A stretch of 64,000 nt of DNA from Campylorhamphus procurvoides (Eukaryota > Chordata > Aves > Passeriformes > Dendrocolaptidae): NCBI GenBank assembly GCA_013396655.1, contig WBMV01005053.1, positions 29,456 through 93,455 of the forward strand, read 5' to 3'. Of the stretch, positions 1 through 12,439 are shown in pieces (the first letter of the stretch is position 1; every line of letters begins with the position of its first letter). A program made the position numbers and the translations under genes. Under the pieces are notes generated by a model, which worked only from the letters and a program-made list of their open reading frames with translations, was not told the DNA's origin and did not search any database.

Positions 1-78
1 CAGATGTGCTTATGACTCTTCTATCTGGCCAAAAAGGTTTGAGAGACACAGACATGCTTATGGTTCTTCTATCTGGTC
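1..78. repeat. Partial tandem duplication at the window edge, period 48 bp
   Basis: Bases 1-30 and 49-78 share 'gcttatg..tcttctatctgg' with four or five changes. The array may extend beyond the left edge. Confidence 0.7.
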
Positions 79-3000
79 CAGTCCCATTTGGAATGGAAGG
101 GAAAAGGGATGGGATGGTTGGGCATCATCATGGGAGACACAACCTCATGTGTTTGGGGGAAGGGTGGGGATTTCTCCCCTGCCACAGGGCAAGCAACAAG
201 GGACAGGCAGTCCCAAAGGGAATGCTGAGCCTGAAGCCTAAACCAAAGGAAGGTGACATCAGCTGTAAGGACAGGGACACATCTCTGCTGGGCCAGGTTT
301 GGGGCCCAGCAAGTGTGTTGTTCTGCTTCCAACACCAGCCACACTGCAGAAGTGAGGGAAGGGAAGAAGCACAGAGCAACCTTCCCCAGCCACATCCCTC
401 AGAGTCCTTCAGTCAATGCTTTAGGGATGCCTTGAGCCAGGATTCTGTATCTTGGATGGTCCTCTCTATGGTTTTACTCCATGTAATATGTGGCAAGTGT
501 GGGGATGTCACCTCAGAGAGGTCAGGGAGACCCTCACCACGACAGTGAGACCAGCACAGGAGCATTCCACAGGGGCAGCACACAAGGAATGTGAGCTGGG
601 GAAGGATTCCCACCTGCACAAAGGTGTGGACAGACTCACCAGCATGGCTTTTGGTGTGGCTTGTCCTTACATGCCTCCTGTCACCCTAAGGTGACACCCA
701 CTGCGTGGGCACCACTCACAGACACAAATCTCTGCTCCACCACAGTATACTTGGACATCTGCAGGGACAGCTGATGAATTTCCTCCAGGATAATGCTTTG
801 CCAGCATATCTCAATGGAAAGCAACATATCATTTTGGAAAATGCTTCTTGTCCCATAGTGAAACCTGAGCTCTGGAGATGCATTTACACACCCATTCCTG
901 AGCTTCTCCTCATCAGCCACCAGGATGAATCAGGACACACTACATGTTTCTTCCAGCCATCCTGAGTTGAGTTGTGCAGCCACTCACCTGCTCAGTGCAC
1001 CTGGACAGCTCTCAGCACACCCAGCCTTCCTCAGAGGGACCAAAGGGACAGGAGGGACTCACAGAAACTGCCTTTTCCTCATCACTGACCACAGATCACT
1101 TACTTTTCTTATGCATTAACTGAGACTTTCTCTGCCTGGACTCTCTGCATCCCTCCCACTCCATCCCTGCTCTGACCACTTGCTGCAGTGCTCAGGGATT
1201 TTGGACACCATCTTGCACAGGAGAAGGAGTTTCTTGGTGCCACTAAAACAGAACAAAAGCCAGGAAGATCCTTTTCTTTCCTTTGTGTAGCAGCTAAGCC
1301 CATGCAAAGTCAGCACCAGGCTTTGCTGTGGCACAGAGCTGTTGAGAATAAGGCCAAAGAAATCAGCAATTGCACTTTTTTTCTCCTCTTAAAAGCAGCT
1401 CGATTGGCCCATTGTAACTTATTCCTGCTGTCTCAATTCATATATTTTCTTCTAGGCAGTTGCCACTAAATGTTGCATGTTTGCTTGGAGTGGAATATAC
1501 CAGAGGGCCTGAGCTCTAAAATGTTGTTTTACTCATATTTCAATATTTAGCTTATACACATCTGTATAAATCCTGGTTTTTTTCACAACCTTGTACACCA
1601 AGAGAGCTAAATGGGGTTATTTGCCTATTTTCTGGGGTCAGGAAATGCAAATTCCAGCTGCAGAAGGGTTTGCCACCTTGTGTGGGATTTCCCACACTGC
1701 AGATGCCCATACCTGAGTCACTGACCTAGGCTTCCTCCAGGGTGGACTGAGAGAAGGGAACTCCCAACCGTGCAATCCCCTTGATTCCTCCAGGATTGCT
1801 GCCTTGGGATGGGATGGACCACAGTGCTGTGCTGGCAGCGATGCAGCCTGGTGTCCTTCCAGGAGAGGCTTCCCTGGGCTGCTGGGAAGAGGCTGAGATG
1901 CACATAAGTTCATGTGAAGGGGTATTTGGAGAGGTGTCCTCACTGCTGAGCCAGTCAGGAGTCAGGTCAGGATATGTCCCATTTTCCATGAGGCATCAGT
2001 GAAGTTGAGGAAACTGTAGGAAATTGCAGGGAAACCTGCAGAGAGGTGAATTTAGGATTGCAGGGATGTGCTGACCTTCCAGAGTCACCTTCAGCTTGAG
2101 CTGGACATGACTGGAAACCAAGGAAGGGTTTCCATGCTGTCCCCCAGGGTGAGGGGGAGTGGGAGAGCAGTGGCATGGGGGGGTTCCTGGCAGACAGGAA
2201 CCCCTGTAGGGCAGTTTTGGGGAATATGGACCAGCAGTGACAGTTTAGACACAAGGAAAGTCCTCACCCTCTCCACCACCTTCCAGCACGATGCTCATGA
2301 CCCTGGAGAAGACCACAAGGTAAATAAACTCATCTTTATTCTTCCCATATTTTTGTGTTTCTCTGCTTTAGCAATAAAGGATTGGGAATTATACCCACCT
2401 GCCCCCACAAAGGACCTCAAATATTGTTTGCAGTGGCAGGGGAAGGTACAAAAAACATTTTGAATAACCACTATCTAAACCAAATTAGTCCTGGGACAGC
2501 AAACCCATTGCTGTATTAGCACGATTTCAGACATTTCAGCCACAAGAAATGCATTACAAATGTATTTTAAAAAAATAATCAAACATATAATTATTAGGAT
2601 TTCATGCTTTCAGGATTTGGGTCAGAAAATTCAGGAGTGAGGAGTTTTTTTTGAAAAAAAAAAAAAACAAACCCAAAACGTACAACTTTTTATTTTGAAC
2701 ATGGACAGTTTCCATTTTAAAAGGACCCTATAAGGAGGAAACCTTTGAAACCAAAAGGGTCAAATAACATTCCAGTTGAGGCAAATCATTTCCCTGCTGC
2801 TGAATGGAGCATCACAAGGAAGTATTTCAAGAGCAGAAAATAAATTACCTAATCTAATCTAAACTGACTTCCCATAATTTTGATAATTCCCAGCAGTAAT
2901 TCCTGCTTGCCACTGCCATGTGAGTGTAGAAATACCCACTACCATCAACCTGGATGCCTCAGAGGGAGAGTCCCAGATTTTGGGACATTCACCTTGGCTA

Positions 3001-3486
3001 ATGCTGGAGGAAGAGCTGCAGAGGGAAGGTCTCTGGTGAAGGATGTGGACATGATAATGAAAACAATTTACCAGAGGAGAGTCCAGGTGCCATGAGCTTG
3101 GAAGGAGAAACCGGCCTGTTCTTACCAAGAGGATACAAAACATCCCTGTAATGGGTTCAGTCAATCTCCACGTCTCTTACTCCCTCTAAGGAGAAAAAGA
3201 ACCACCTGCCAAGCCTGCTGCACATTTCCAACATATTGGGTGAAACTCCACCAAAGGGGAGGGCAGGAGCAGCTTTCCCTCCTCCTCAGACTCTGCACCT
3301 CCAGTTCTGGGGGTTTCAGTTCAGTCACTGCAGAACAGCAGCACCCTTTTCTTTCCTGCCTCGTTAGAGCTGTGGGTTTCCACTTCTCACCAGTCTCAAG
3401 CTTGGTAGAAGGTTTGGGGGGCATTTGGGGGCTGAGGGACAACTGTGCCAACCCAAAGACTGCACAATGGCTTGGGATTGCAAGAG
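79..3486. other. Intergenic, no gene seen
   Basis: No recognisable exon, RNA gene or repeat family apart from the duplication at the very edge. There are A-rich tracts around 2560-2680. Short open frames here have no recognisable protein features. Confidence 0.6.
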
Positions 3487-3640
3487 TGAGAATCGTAGGA
3501 TCATTGAGGTTGGAAAAGCCCTCTGAGATCATTGAGCCCAACCATTCCAAGCCCACCACTAACCCATGTCCCCAAGAGTCACATCTACAAGGTTTTTAAA
3601 TCCCTTCAAAGGATGGGGACTCCACCACCTCAAACCTAAC
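3487..3640 (-). mobile_element. CR1 LINE 3' fragment
   Basis: Starts with the inverted tail (aatcgtaggatcattgaggt) and continues with 'gagcccaaccattcc' and 'actaacccatgtccccaag', an older CR1 subfamily. 5'-truncated; the far end is diverged. Confidence 0.8.
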
Positions 3641-3914
3641 AAGTTCTTGGATGATTTCTCCTTGTAGAGATCTACAAATAGATCCTGGACTCTACAAACC
3701 TGGTTTGGGAGGACTCAGTGACCTCTGTCCCTAAAAACAGAGACAACAGAGGTCTGGGACAACTTGCTCCTGCACGTCTTGTAGACACCACCACAGGTTA
3801 TGTGATTAAACAGCAGCACTGAGTTTGCAAAGCTGTCAATCCCATACCTTTCATCAGCACTTAATTCACAAAAAAAAAATAAAAAAAGGAAAAAATTAAA
3901 AAATAAAAGCCACC

Positions 3915-4350
3915 CCAGCCCTTAAAAGCTTTGGAGCTGCATTTCTTGTGGCTGCAATAATACTTACAGTATGGACTCGAGCTGCTTTTTATGTAACTGC
4001 TGCTCTTAATCAGCTCAGTATTAGCAGCTCTAACCTGCTCTTGCTTGATTCATTTTATTTTATTTCGAAAACAAACATAGATTTACAATCTCTCTGATTT
4101 CCCAGCTTTTATGCCACTCCACTGAGGCGCTTTAAACATCTCATTTATCTCCCATACGTTGGGAAATTACAACCCCCCCTCCTCTCCAAAACAAACAAGC
4201 AAGGAAAAAAAAAAACCTCCAGCGAAAATCTACACAGTTGGTAAGTGTTGATTTAAACAAAACCCCTGAAACAAGACAGGGAGAGGCCAGAACACGAAAA
4301 CAGACTTCTTTTTTCCCCTTGCACAGATTGAGCTCTGAGGTTGTTTGCAT
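3915..4350. promoter_or_regulatory. Candidate conserved non-coding block downstream of TMEM260
   Basis: Repeat-free, AT-rich sequence with tightly packed short motifs: cttaatcagctc, agtattagcagctc, ctgcaataatac. The texture is that of developmental enhancers. There is no coding potential. Conservation is inferred and was not tested. Confidence 0.35.
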
Positions 4351-5289
4351 CAAATGTTGACTTGTTCCAAGGCAGTGTCTATTTAGATGCTGTGAAACTG
4401 GAAGGAACCAGCATGAAATACATTTTTCAGTTGTTTGAGACAGACTGCTGTTCTACTTCTTCTAGCACACATTTCCCTCTCCTTCCCTCTTCATCCCACT
4501 TGTGCAAAGGGGGCTGGAAGCACTGGGAATATTTTGAAGCTTTCCAAACAAGGATGGGTGGGAAGAACATGTTGACAGGACTTTTTCTGATCTGTATCAT
4601 TTATGAAAATAATTCTCCCCTAATCAGAGAGGCTGATTTAAGTGTTGTGCCTGTTCCTGGGAGATGCTGTTCTGAATACTGACTGTACTTAAGAATATCT
4701 ACACATTCTGCATTAGCAAAAGCACTGTGGTGCCCCAGTGTCCTGGTCCATTTTGGCAGTTGTGTAATTCATTGAATACAAATAGTTAAAAAAAAATTAT
4801 GAACCTTTTTTTAAAAAAAAATTGCTGTTTTAGGCTTCTCTTACATCTTGTCCCCACCTATCTCCTGCCTAATGCAATCATAGGATTTATTCCACAGTAT
4901 GTGAAACTAATGGGAAACTTTCTCTTCACAGTTACTGTTTTGCTATATATAAAGCAGCAACTCATATTTTTTCATCCATAAAAAGGGCAATATTCCCTCA
5001 TTATAATTATCTTCTTATCTTTTTTTACCCCAGTCTGTAACAACATTCTTATTTGCCCACCGAAACCCACGTGAAAACGCTGCTGGAAGAACACACTATT
5101 ACAAGATGCATCCTCTCCCTATTAGCAGCCAAGATTTGAATTTTTAATTGAAGATATCCCAGGACCAAACCAGTTCCCTTCACTTTAACGAGCAAACCCG
5201 GCAATTTAACGAAACGTGAAGTGGGCAAAACATCAAAGTCTCCCATGTATTGATGGGGATGGCAAAGGGGGAGGGAAGGAAGGGTTATA

Positions 5290-5800
5290 AATCTAAACCC
5301 TCCATTCCAGAGCACATCCTCAAATGTAAATAAGCACCAAAGCATGTTGCTACATATTTTTGCAGAAATAATTACAAACAGCCTTATCAGCGGCGGCGGG
5401 TTCGGCGTCGCCCCCATCACTTATCCGTTGTGCCCTCTGCTGGATGCAGCACACAAGGCAAGCAAGATTATTTCCAATTAATTTTTGGCACCATCCCTTG
5501 GCATCCGCGTTAGGAATGCGAAGCGTGAAATTTGTAGTAGCAGGTTTAATATTTGATCCAGCCAAAAATATTTTTGCTACAAGGACTTACCTTTGGTAGT
5601 GTTTTTCCTCCCCCCACCCTCCTCCGCTCCGTGTTGTTCCGTTGCCACCGAGCCTTGTTTATGGTCCAAACGAAAAAATCTGCCACCGAACGCCATAGAT
5701 GGCAGGAATAATTTCATGCTGTGCAAAATTTGTTTCATTTCACATCCTGTAAGAATAATTACTTAGCATAATGCCACTTAAGCTGCATTTCTAGCTGCAA
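5290..5800. promoter_or_regulatory. Candidate conserved block containing a CTCF consensus site
   Basis: Mix of retained CpGs (cggcggcgggttcggcgtcg, 5391-5410) and AT-rich homeodomain-like stretches (ccaattaattttt, 5474-5486). It contains the CTCF match at 5430-5443. No CR1 lies inside. Confidence 0.45.
5430..5443 (-). promoter_or_regulatory. CTCF binding site (consensus match)
   Basis: The minus strand reads CCAGCAGAGGGCAC, which fits all 14 positions of the commonly quoted CTCF core CCASYAGRKGGCRS. It lies downstream of TMEM260, between that gene and the left edge. CTCF sites define loop anchors and domain boundaries; occupancy is unknown. Confidence 0.7.
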
Positions 5801-6762
5801 ACATTAAGGAAATGGTAAAAAAGCTGGATCTCGGTTGGGAGGGGGGGAAAAAAAAAGAAAGGGTATTTAGGGGTCCCCAGGGTTTCTTAGAACTAGTGGC
5901 TTTCAACACCAGGGACAGCAAGAAGAATTAAAATGTTATAAATGATGTGACTGAATTGAAAAGCACAATAAACCCCAATATTTTCAATGATATTCGAGGT
6001 CACCCATTTGCCGGGGACCTCAATAGGATGCTGCCTTCAGATTTCCAGGACAAAACACCTGGCCCATACTCTGCCCTCATTTCGCATGTTTTCTGTCATT
6101 ATTTGAAGGTGACAGTTGCCCAAATGGTCCTAAATAAAACAGTGAGTGAAGAAGCTGAATCCTCCTCTTGTCATGCCATGGATTCCAATTTTGACATGAC
6201 AATAAAAAGGTCTCGGTAGGTTTGGAGGAGAGTTGGTGCGCTGTGTGATGGGGTGTATTGATCAAATATCAGCACAAGTTGTGCAAAACACACACTAGCA
6301 CTTTGGGGCAGTGTGATAACCACAACAAAGGAGGTTCCGACCTCCCTCCTGGGCCCCCACAAGAGAGAAAAATCCTCTTTCATATCTAGTCAGAATTATT
6401 CATGATTCACTCTTACCTTCCAGCAAAACCAAACTGCAGCCTTCAATCAATTGCAGGACTGGCATGGTCTAATTGAATTACTTCAATTAAGTTTAAAGAT
6501 TAAAATTACGATTGTGGATTTCTTAAAAAATCCCGTTTTTTCCATGCCAAACCACAGCTTGTAATCGAGTGGTAAATTCGTGCTTTTTTTTTCCCAAATG
6601 CTGACAGGAAATAATCGCTGGCAGAGAACTTCTCTTACTCCACAAATGACAACCCTTGCATATACCAAGTATCCAGGTTGACCTTCACCTTCCCCAAGGC
6701 CATTGTGTCCATTCCTCACTCACCAGCAAATGCCAGTTTTGCTGTACTTTGACCAACAAAGA
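5801..6762. other. Intergenic, no gene seen
   Basis: AT-rich unique sequence without recognised exons. Several ATTA/TAAT cores occur around 6470-6510 (cttcaattaagtttaaagat). It could continue the neighbouring regulatory-looking DNA. Confidence 0.45.
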
Positions 6763-7036
6763 TTTACTGATAAAATTAATTGATAACGAGTATGTTTGTC
6801 TTGGGTTTGTTCAAATCTCCAGTTTGTTAGAAACAGGCTCTGAAGGGGGGATGGATGCATGGATGCATGGATGGATGCATGGAGGGATGGATGGATGCAT
6901 GGATGCGTGGAGGGATGGATGGAGGGATGGAGGGATGGATGGATNTTTACTGATAAAATTAATTGGTAACGAGTATGTTTGTCTTGGGTTTGTTCAAATC
7001 TCCAGTTTGTTAGAAACAGGCTCTGAAGGGGGGATG
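6763..7036. repeat. Direct duplication of about 90 bp on both sides of an N
   Basis: The block at 6763-6852 (starting tttactgataaaattaatt) recurs at 6946-7036 with only a couple of differences, immediately after the N at 6945. True unequal duplication is possible, but the N at the junction makes a mis-join of overlapping contigs or haplotypes more likely. Confidence 0.9.
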
Positions 7037-7110
7037 AATGGATGGATGGATGGAGGGATGGAGGGAGGGATGGACGGATGGATGAAAGGGTGGAGGGATG
7101 GATGGAAGCT
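6851..7110. repeat. GGAT/GGAG simple tandem array with an assembly join
   Basis: Two blocks of (ggat)n mixed with gcatgg and gagg, at about 6851-6944 and 7032-7110. They are separated by a single N (6945) and a near-identical copy of the left flanking sequence (see the flank duplication). Confidence 0.93.
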
Positions 7111-8569
7111 GCCAATCACAGCACCATCTCCAACCAGCTCTCCAACCGGCACAAATTCACCCAGCTCCACTCATCTGAATAAAGTTATTCCAATTTACAC
7201 TCATTCCTTGCTTTCACTCTGTTTCGAAAAACCTTTTATTGAAATGTCAACTTTGAATATAACCAGCAGTGTCAAGAGGCAGCAAGGGAGAAATAATAAA
7301 TTTTAGGAAAAAATTGGCAGCAATTTGAGGCTGCAGTCCTTCTGGCCCGAAACAGGCAGCAGATCATCCCTGGGGAGGCTTCATGAGCAGCAGAATTCTT
7401 TAGATGCCTTTTTTAAAGTGGCTTTACCACTAAATCAATGGACATGATGAAATAAAGACCCCCAAATCCATCCAAACCCATTTTCCTCTTACATGTTTTG
7501 TCTCCAAAGTTCAGGAAGCTGCTGCTGTGCCTGACCAGCAGTGATGTGCTGCCCCACCAGAATATCCAAGAGCACTCGAATGCTCCTGTAGAAGGGACAA
7601 CATGGTGCCACCAGCATCTTCCATCCTCGCTGTGGGGGCCTTGGTGGCTGTGGAGCTGGGCAGGGTCTCACAGACACCTGGCAGAGGGAACACCACGAGT
7701 GATCACTCCAGGTTTGTCAGGAAGATCCAAACCAAACTGACAATGATGTCTTCATTCCCTCCTGCACCGTGCAGGAGCTTTAGCTGCCTGTTTGCTCACA
7801 TAGCACCATGCCAAGCTCCCAGTCCTGGAAGTCCCTGGAAAGGTGGTGAGGGCTCTGGAAGGGATGAGCTTTGCCAGGGTACATAGGTTGCCATCCCAGT
7901 GGGAGACGCCACCCTTAATGTGGGCACCTTGTTTCTCGAGTCTCCTGAATGCAGAGGTTGGGGAGCACATCAATGGGATTTTGTGCTCTAAAATCCTCAA
8001 CTCAATGTCTTCCAGGCAGAGGTGGCCCATGACATCATCACTTATGTACAAGATGCTCTCATGACATGGTGAAAGTTTTATTCTTTATTTAAAATATGCA
8101 GTGGGGGATATGGGGAGAGAAGGCAATCAATACCTTTAGATTAATACAGCATTTACATTTAAGCAACATTAAATCCAATTCACATGAGAACAACCAAGTG
8201 CCTCCATGCTGAAATACTTCTCACCCACAAATCCCATCAGCAAAACCAGGAAGGACTCTAAGGCAGCCAGAATTGTTCACTGGCATTTAGAAACCTCAGC
8301 ACTGCTGTGCTTGACGCCCAAGCAGTTGCCAGCAGCCAAGAAGGATGGTTTCTCCTCCCAGACCATCTCCCAGACTCCATGAGCAGGTTTCAGTAACACA
8401 CACACGAGACACGTGGATTTCCACTGCATTTCAGGACGGATCACCCTGAGCCACATCTCCCTCCGTGACTGCCTTCTAAAGAGCAAATAAAAGTTGAGAT
8501 ATCCTCACGAAGGACAAGCCCAACAGTTTAGCAGTTCCCTCTCTTTTTATTTTCTTTCCCTTCTAATAG
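7111..8569. other. Intergenic, no gene or repeat recognised
   Basis: Ordinary unique sequence with scattered short open frames and no recognisable domain. No CR1 tail seen. Confidence 0.5.
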
Positions 8570-9960
8570 ATATATCTTAAAACACCCCACTGAATCCCAA
8601 CGGCATTTCGGGGTTTTGTTTTAATGGCGAGGCAAAAATTCGCCGATCCTCCCCGTGGCGAAGTTACTTTCAAGTCAGTGAAAGTTCTTGGCCCGCGATG
8701 AAAAGTCTTTGCCAATTAGCGCTCAACAACTTCAATTCATCCCTCCTGGTTCAAGATGAGTAGGAACCTAATAAGGCTGCGATAAAAGGGCAAAAGGCAC
8801 CGAGTACCCAAAGGGGATTAATGGGCTCTTCCATTTATTTGTCTTCCTAACAGCTGAACTGTTACAAGTATTGACGGTCTTCAAACAGCCCGGGCGCCGG
8901 GGTCTCCAATGGCCATCCCCAGCTCCGAGGGGCGAGGGCTTCCCCCTGGGCGATGCCAAAACCAACAAAGCCCCCGGGATCAGGTAATGAAACTTCAGCT
9001 TTTCGCCCCCCCCTCTCCTCCTTCTTCTTTGAGATTTATTTACTGGCAGCTGACAAGGGGCAAATTCAGCTGGAATTGTGTAGTCAAGGCCCTGTCAAGC
9101 CTTCAGAGGCACCCTTATGTCGAATCACCTTCCTGACTGGCATGTCGCTGAAAAGCCCTCGGCGCTGGTCCTTAACAGCTCCCGACAGCACAAAGGACAC
9201 TCCAGACAGATGCCTACATGGCATCCTGCAGCATTTTAAAAGAGAATTAGTGGTTTTAATTATGGTCGTCGTATGAAAGGAAACCATGCAAGCTCGGCAG
9301 GAGACCTTTGATCAAACCCTTTTGCCAGCACAATGCCGCGGAACTGTGACTATTCCTAGCAAGGGGCCTTTTCTCGCTGAATGACTCACCAGTGATCTTT
9401 GAATGCAGACAAGTTCCTCGCCCTCCCTCTTCATTAGCGAGCATTTCTATACAGGCCCTATATAGTGTGCGGAGTCTTGGAGCTATACAATGGGGGGGAA
9501 AAAAGAATCCCTACAGATTCTGGCCTCTACTTAGGAAGTGCTGAAGGACTCTGAGTGACTTTATTCATTAAAACAGGTTGCTATTAATTAACTGTCATAA
9601 TAAAATAAAGAACTATTATTTGCATTTCTTAGCGCGCTCCCTTTAGTAATATGTATAAAAGATGCTTGTAACAAAAATGAATTTATAAGGGAGAAAAAAC
9701 CTTCAGAAGTCTTTTTTTTCCCCTCTACCCTCACCCCTTTTTTTTTTATTTTTTTTAAGGTCTAGGCAGCAGGAGCCTGACTAATTATTAGGACCAGTTT
9801 TGCAAGAGAACAAATAGAGGTAAAACACAAATATGAAAGTAATTAGGAAAATGCAAAATCCTGTTTACTTGGCAACCGATTCATGCAACTGAGACTAACG
9901 AAGAGCAAATCAGCTTTGCTTGTTTGATAAACTTCAGGGTGCCACCTAAGAGGAGCTGAT
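8570..9960. promoter_or_regulatory. Candidate conserved non-coding block downstream of TMEM260
   Basis: Long repeat-free stretch with unusual CpG retention in AT-rich sequence (ggcatttcggg, aaattcgccgatcc, cggcgctgg types). Motifs seen: GGATTA at 8815-8820 (OTX/bicoid-type core), ACAATGG at 9487-9493 (SOX), ATTTGCAT at 9618-9625 (POU octamer), and several TTAATTAA-type cores around 9587. The combination resembles an early neural enhancer. This is inference only. Confidence 0.45.
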
Positions 9961-11891
9961 AAAAATTAAACTCTGCCAGCATCCCTCTGCCTTTTAGCCA
10001 ACAGGCTCGGCAACGTGCACGGAAGGGCTCCGTCTGCAAGCACCAGCAAATCTCATTTGAACAGGTTCAGGGGGAGGAATTTCGGAAGTTCCATCACTGT
10101 TAAGCATTTCCCCCTTTGTGGAATACCCGGCACAGACACCTCCACCACACGTGCACAGGATTCCTATGGACACAGGGCTCAGGAATCCCGTGGTTCTGCT
10201 TTGCTCCCTAAAAAAGCATCACCTTCCCACTGCTCTTCACACCTGGAAAGGCTTTTGCCAGCGGGAAAGTTCTTCTTGTAGTTTCCTTCTCTGTTTATTG
10301 CAATGCAGGATGGCACATCAGTCAATGCAGGCTGCAGGCTGGGGATACAGCCCCGCTTTTCTCCGGAGCAGATAGTGGAATCCACAAAAGCTTCCAATTA
10401 TTTCAAGACTATGCAGCTAAGGAGGGGCATCTAATCAAGATAAAGAAAACCCTCGGCTCAGTATATTTGCTTGAATGGATTTTCAATAATGCAGGTAACA
10501 AAAGCATTCAAAAACTGGATTCCTAATGCTTTTCTGCCGGGCTGAAGGACTGATTTGGAGAAGGGAGAAGAAAGCCGGCCCTGAGAAAGCTGCACCGAGG
10601 AATGTATGATATTCCCCTGCTCTGTGCAAACACTTCTGCAGGGATTGAGAAGAAGGAAGAGATTTAAGTGAGGCACAGCCGATCTGAAATGTAGTCAATT
10701 ACAGCACAAAGAGCCAAAAGGACACCCCTGAACTGCTCCTCTTCCTTCTCACCCCTCTGCTTTGTGGCTTTGCAACCCAGCAGCTGCAGTTTTCCTCCTT
10801 TTTACTGCTCATTTCTCATCTGCTGCTTGTACAGGAACGGTTTACAGCAGTGATGGGGGGATCGCTGTGGAAATCATACAGCAAAAATCAAGCAGAGTGA
10901 GAGGGTGAAATATAAAGGATGTCATTGTGCAACTGCAGTTAGAGATACTTAGACATCAGCTTGATTTTTATACAGGAAGCATCCAATGAAAGTTGGGACA
11001 CTCAGGATTCAGAGAGAAGAAGTGAAGTAGTCCACTTCAAAAAGGATTTATTTGGAATAGGGGCCACGTATCCCTACATACACCTCAAAACTGCAGACCA
11101 GCAGTGCATTTACCAGCAACACCCCTCACTCCTGTCCACATCTGCTCCTCCAAGCCTCGGGGAGGCTTCCAGAGAGGCCATTTGATAACATGAACTTTAC
11201 AGAAGTACTTCTTTCTCCTCTGAAAATTTTATTAGTCCAAATGAAACCTGGCCTGGCAGCAATTTGACTCCTGTTGGGCTGAGATCTCACAGAATCACAG
11301 AACAGAGCACGATAATTTAGATGAACACAACTTTCAGTGACAACACCAGAGTTTTGGGGCCATCTCAAGCATTGGAAGTACTTGTTAACTGGCAACATGT
11401 GACTTTATATTTTTTTTTCTTTTTTGAACAAGTAGCTGAGCTCTTGTTAACCAAGTTGTTTGGATTTGGGGCAGGTTGAAAACCAGGATGGATTCACACC
11501 CTATTCTTTCAGTTAAAGCTCCAGACATCTCTAAAATCACAGTTCTGGCATCCCCAGTACCACTGGGACGTGGCAGAGCAGATGGCCACAGAAAGAGGCC
11601 ACAGCAGAGATGCCATGAACCACAGAGAGGGCAGTGTCTCATGGGAGCTGCTCTCGTGTTCCCATGTGGGGTCTCAGGACCACAGACCCTCCACCCCAGG
11701 TGTGGGTAGTGCAGGAGGTGCCACAGAGAAATTGCACAAGTTCCTTGCTCACTGTTGGAACACAAGAGCAATAAAGTCTATCCAGATGAAAAAAACCCAG
11801 TGTCATAAAAAACCCACTCCGGCAGAGCAAGGAAGGCACAAAAATATGGGTTGGTCTCTATACACCATTCTATGCCAGCAGGACAAAATGT
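9961..11891. other. Intergenic, no gene seen
   Basis: Unique sequence with a partial 'cacagaatcacagaac' motif at 11288 that hints at a worn CR1 tail but cannot be extended. No exon recognised. Confidence 0.5.
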
Positions 11892-12202
11892 CCTTCCAGT
11901 ACCTAAAGTGGCTGCAGAGGGGACATGGAGTGACAGGACAAAGGAGGATGGCTTCAAACTGACAGAGGGCAGAGTGAGATGGGATATTAGGAAGAAATTC
12001 TTGACTGGGAGGCCCTGGCACAGGCTGCCCAAAAAGATGCTGTGGCTGCCACATCCATGGAAATGTCCAAGGCCAGGTTGGATGGGCCTTGGAGCAACCT
12101 GGTCTAGTGGAAGGTGTCCCTGCCCATGGCAGGGGGTGGCATGAGATGAGCTTCAAAGTCCCTTCCAACCCAAACAATTCTGTGTTTCTGTGATTCTGAT
12201 TC
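11892..12202 (+). mobile_element. CR1 LINE 3' fragment
   Basis: About 310 bp in the sense direction: 'ttccagtacctaaagtggct', then 'ggatgggccttggagcaacc', then 'cccttccaacccaaac' and a 'ttctgtg' tail. It lies about 240 bp downstream of the TMEM260 cleavage region, on the opposite strand. Confidence 0.95.
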
Positions 12203-12439
12203 TGCAGTGTCCCTGGGCATGGGCATGGAAACCCACCTAACCACGCTGTCCCATGACCATAAAAACACAGACACAGCACAGCTCATGAGAAATGGCTGCA
12301 GAAAACCTCTTGGCTCAGTAACAGAGGGCAAAATTAAAAGCTAAATACATTCTTATATATAGAAAGGATGCTTCATTTATAAAAGAACCAAACAGCTTCA
12401 CAGTACAACAGAATCACAGGTTCCTTTCAGAAGAAAACT

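Noticed and set aside
6656..7306. 216-codon plus-strand open frame with MDGWMDG-like repeats
   Set aside because: Translation of the GGAT array and its duplicated flank, interrupted by an N; an artefact of simple repeat.
12..11891. An OTX2 exon in the left flank
   Set aside because: I looked for the homeodomain and C-terminal tail on both strands and found none; OTX2, if present, lies outside the window.
11803..12331. Minus-strand open frames of up to 158 codons
   Set aside because: Antisense of a CR1 tail; no similarity to the CR1 reverse transcriptase, which these 5'-truncated copies lack.
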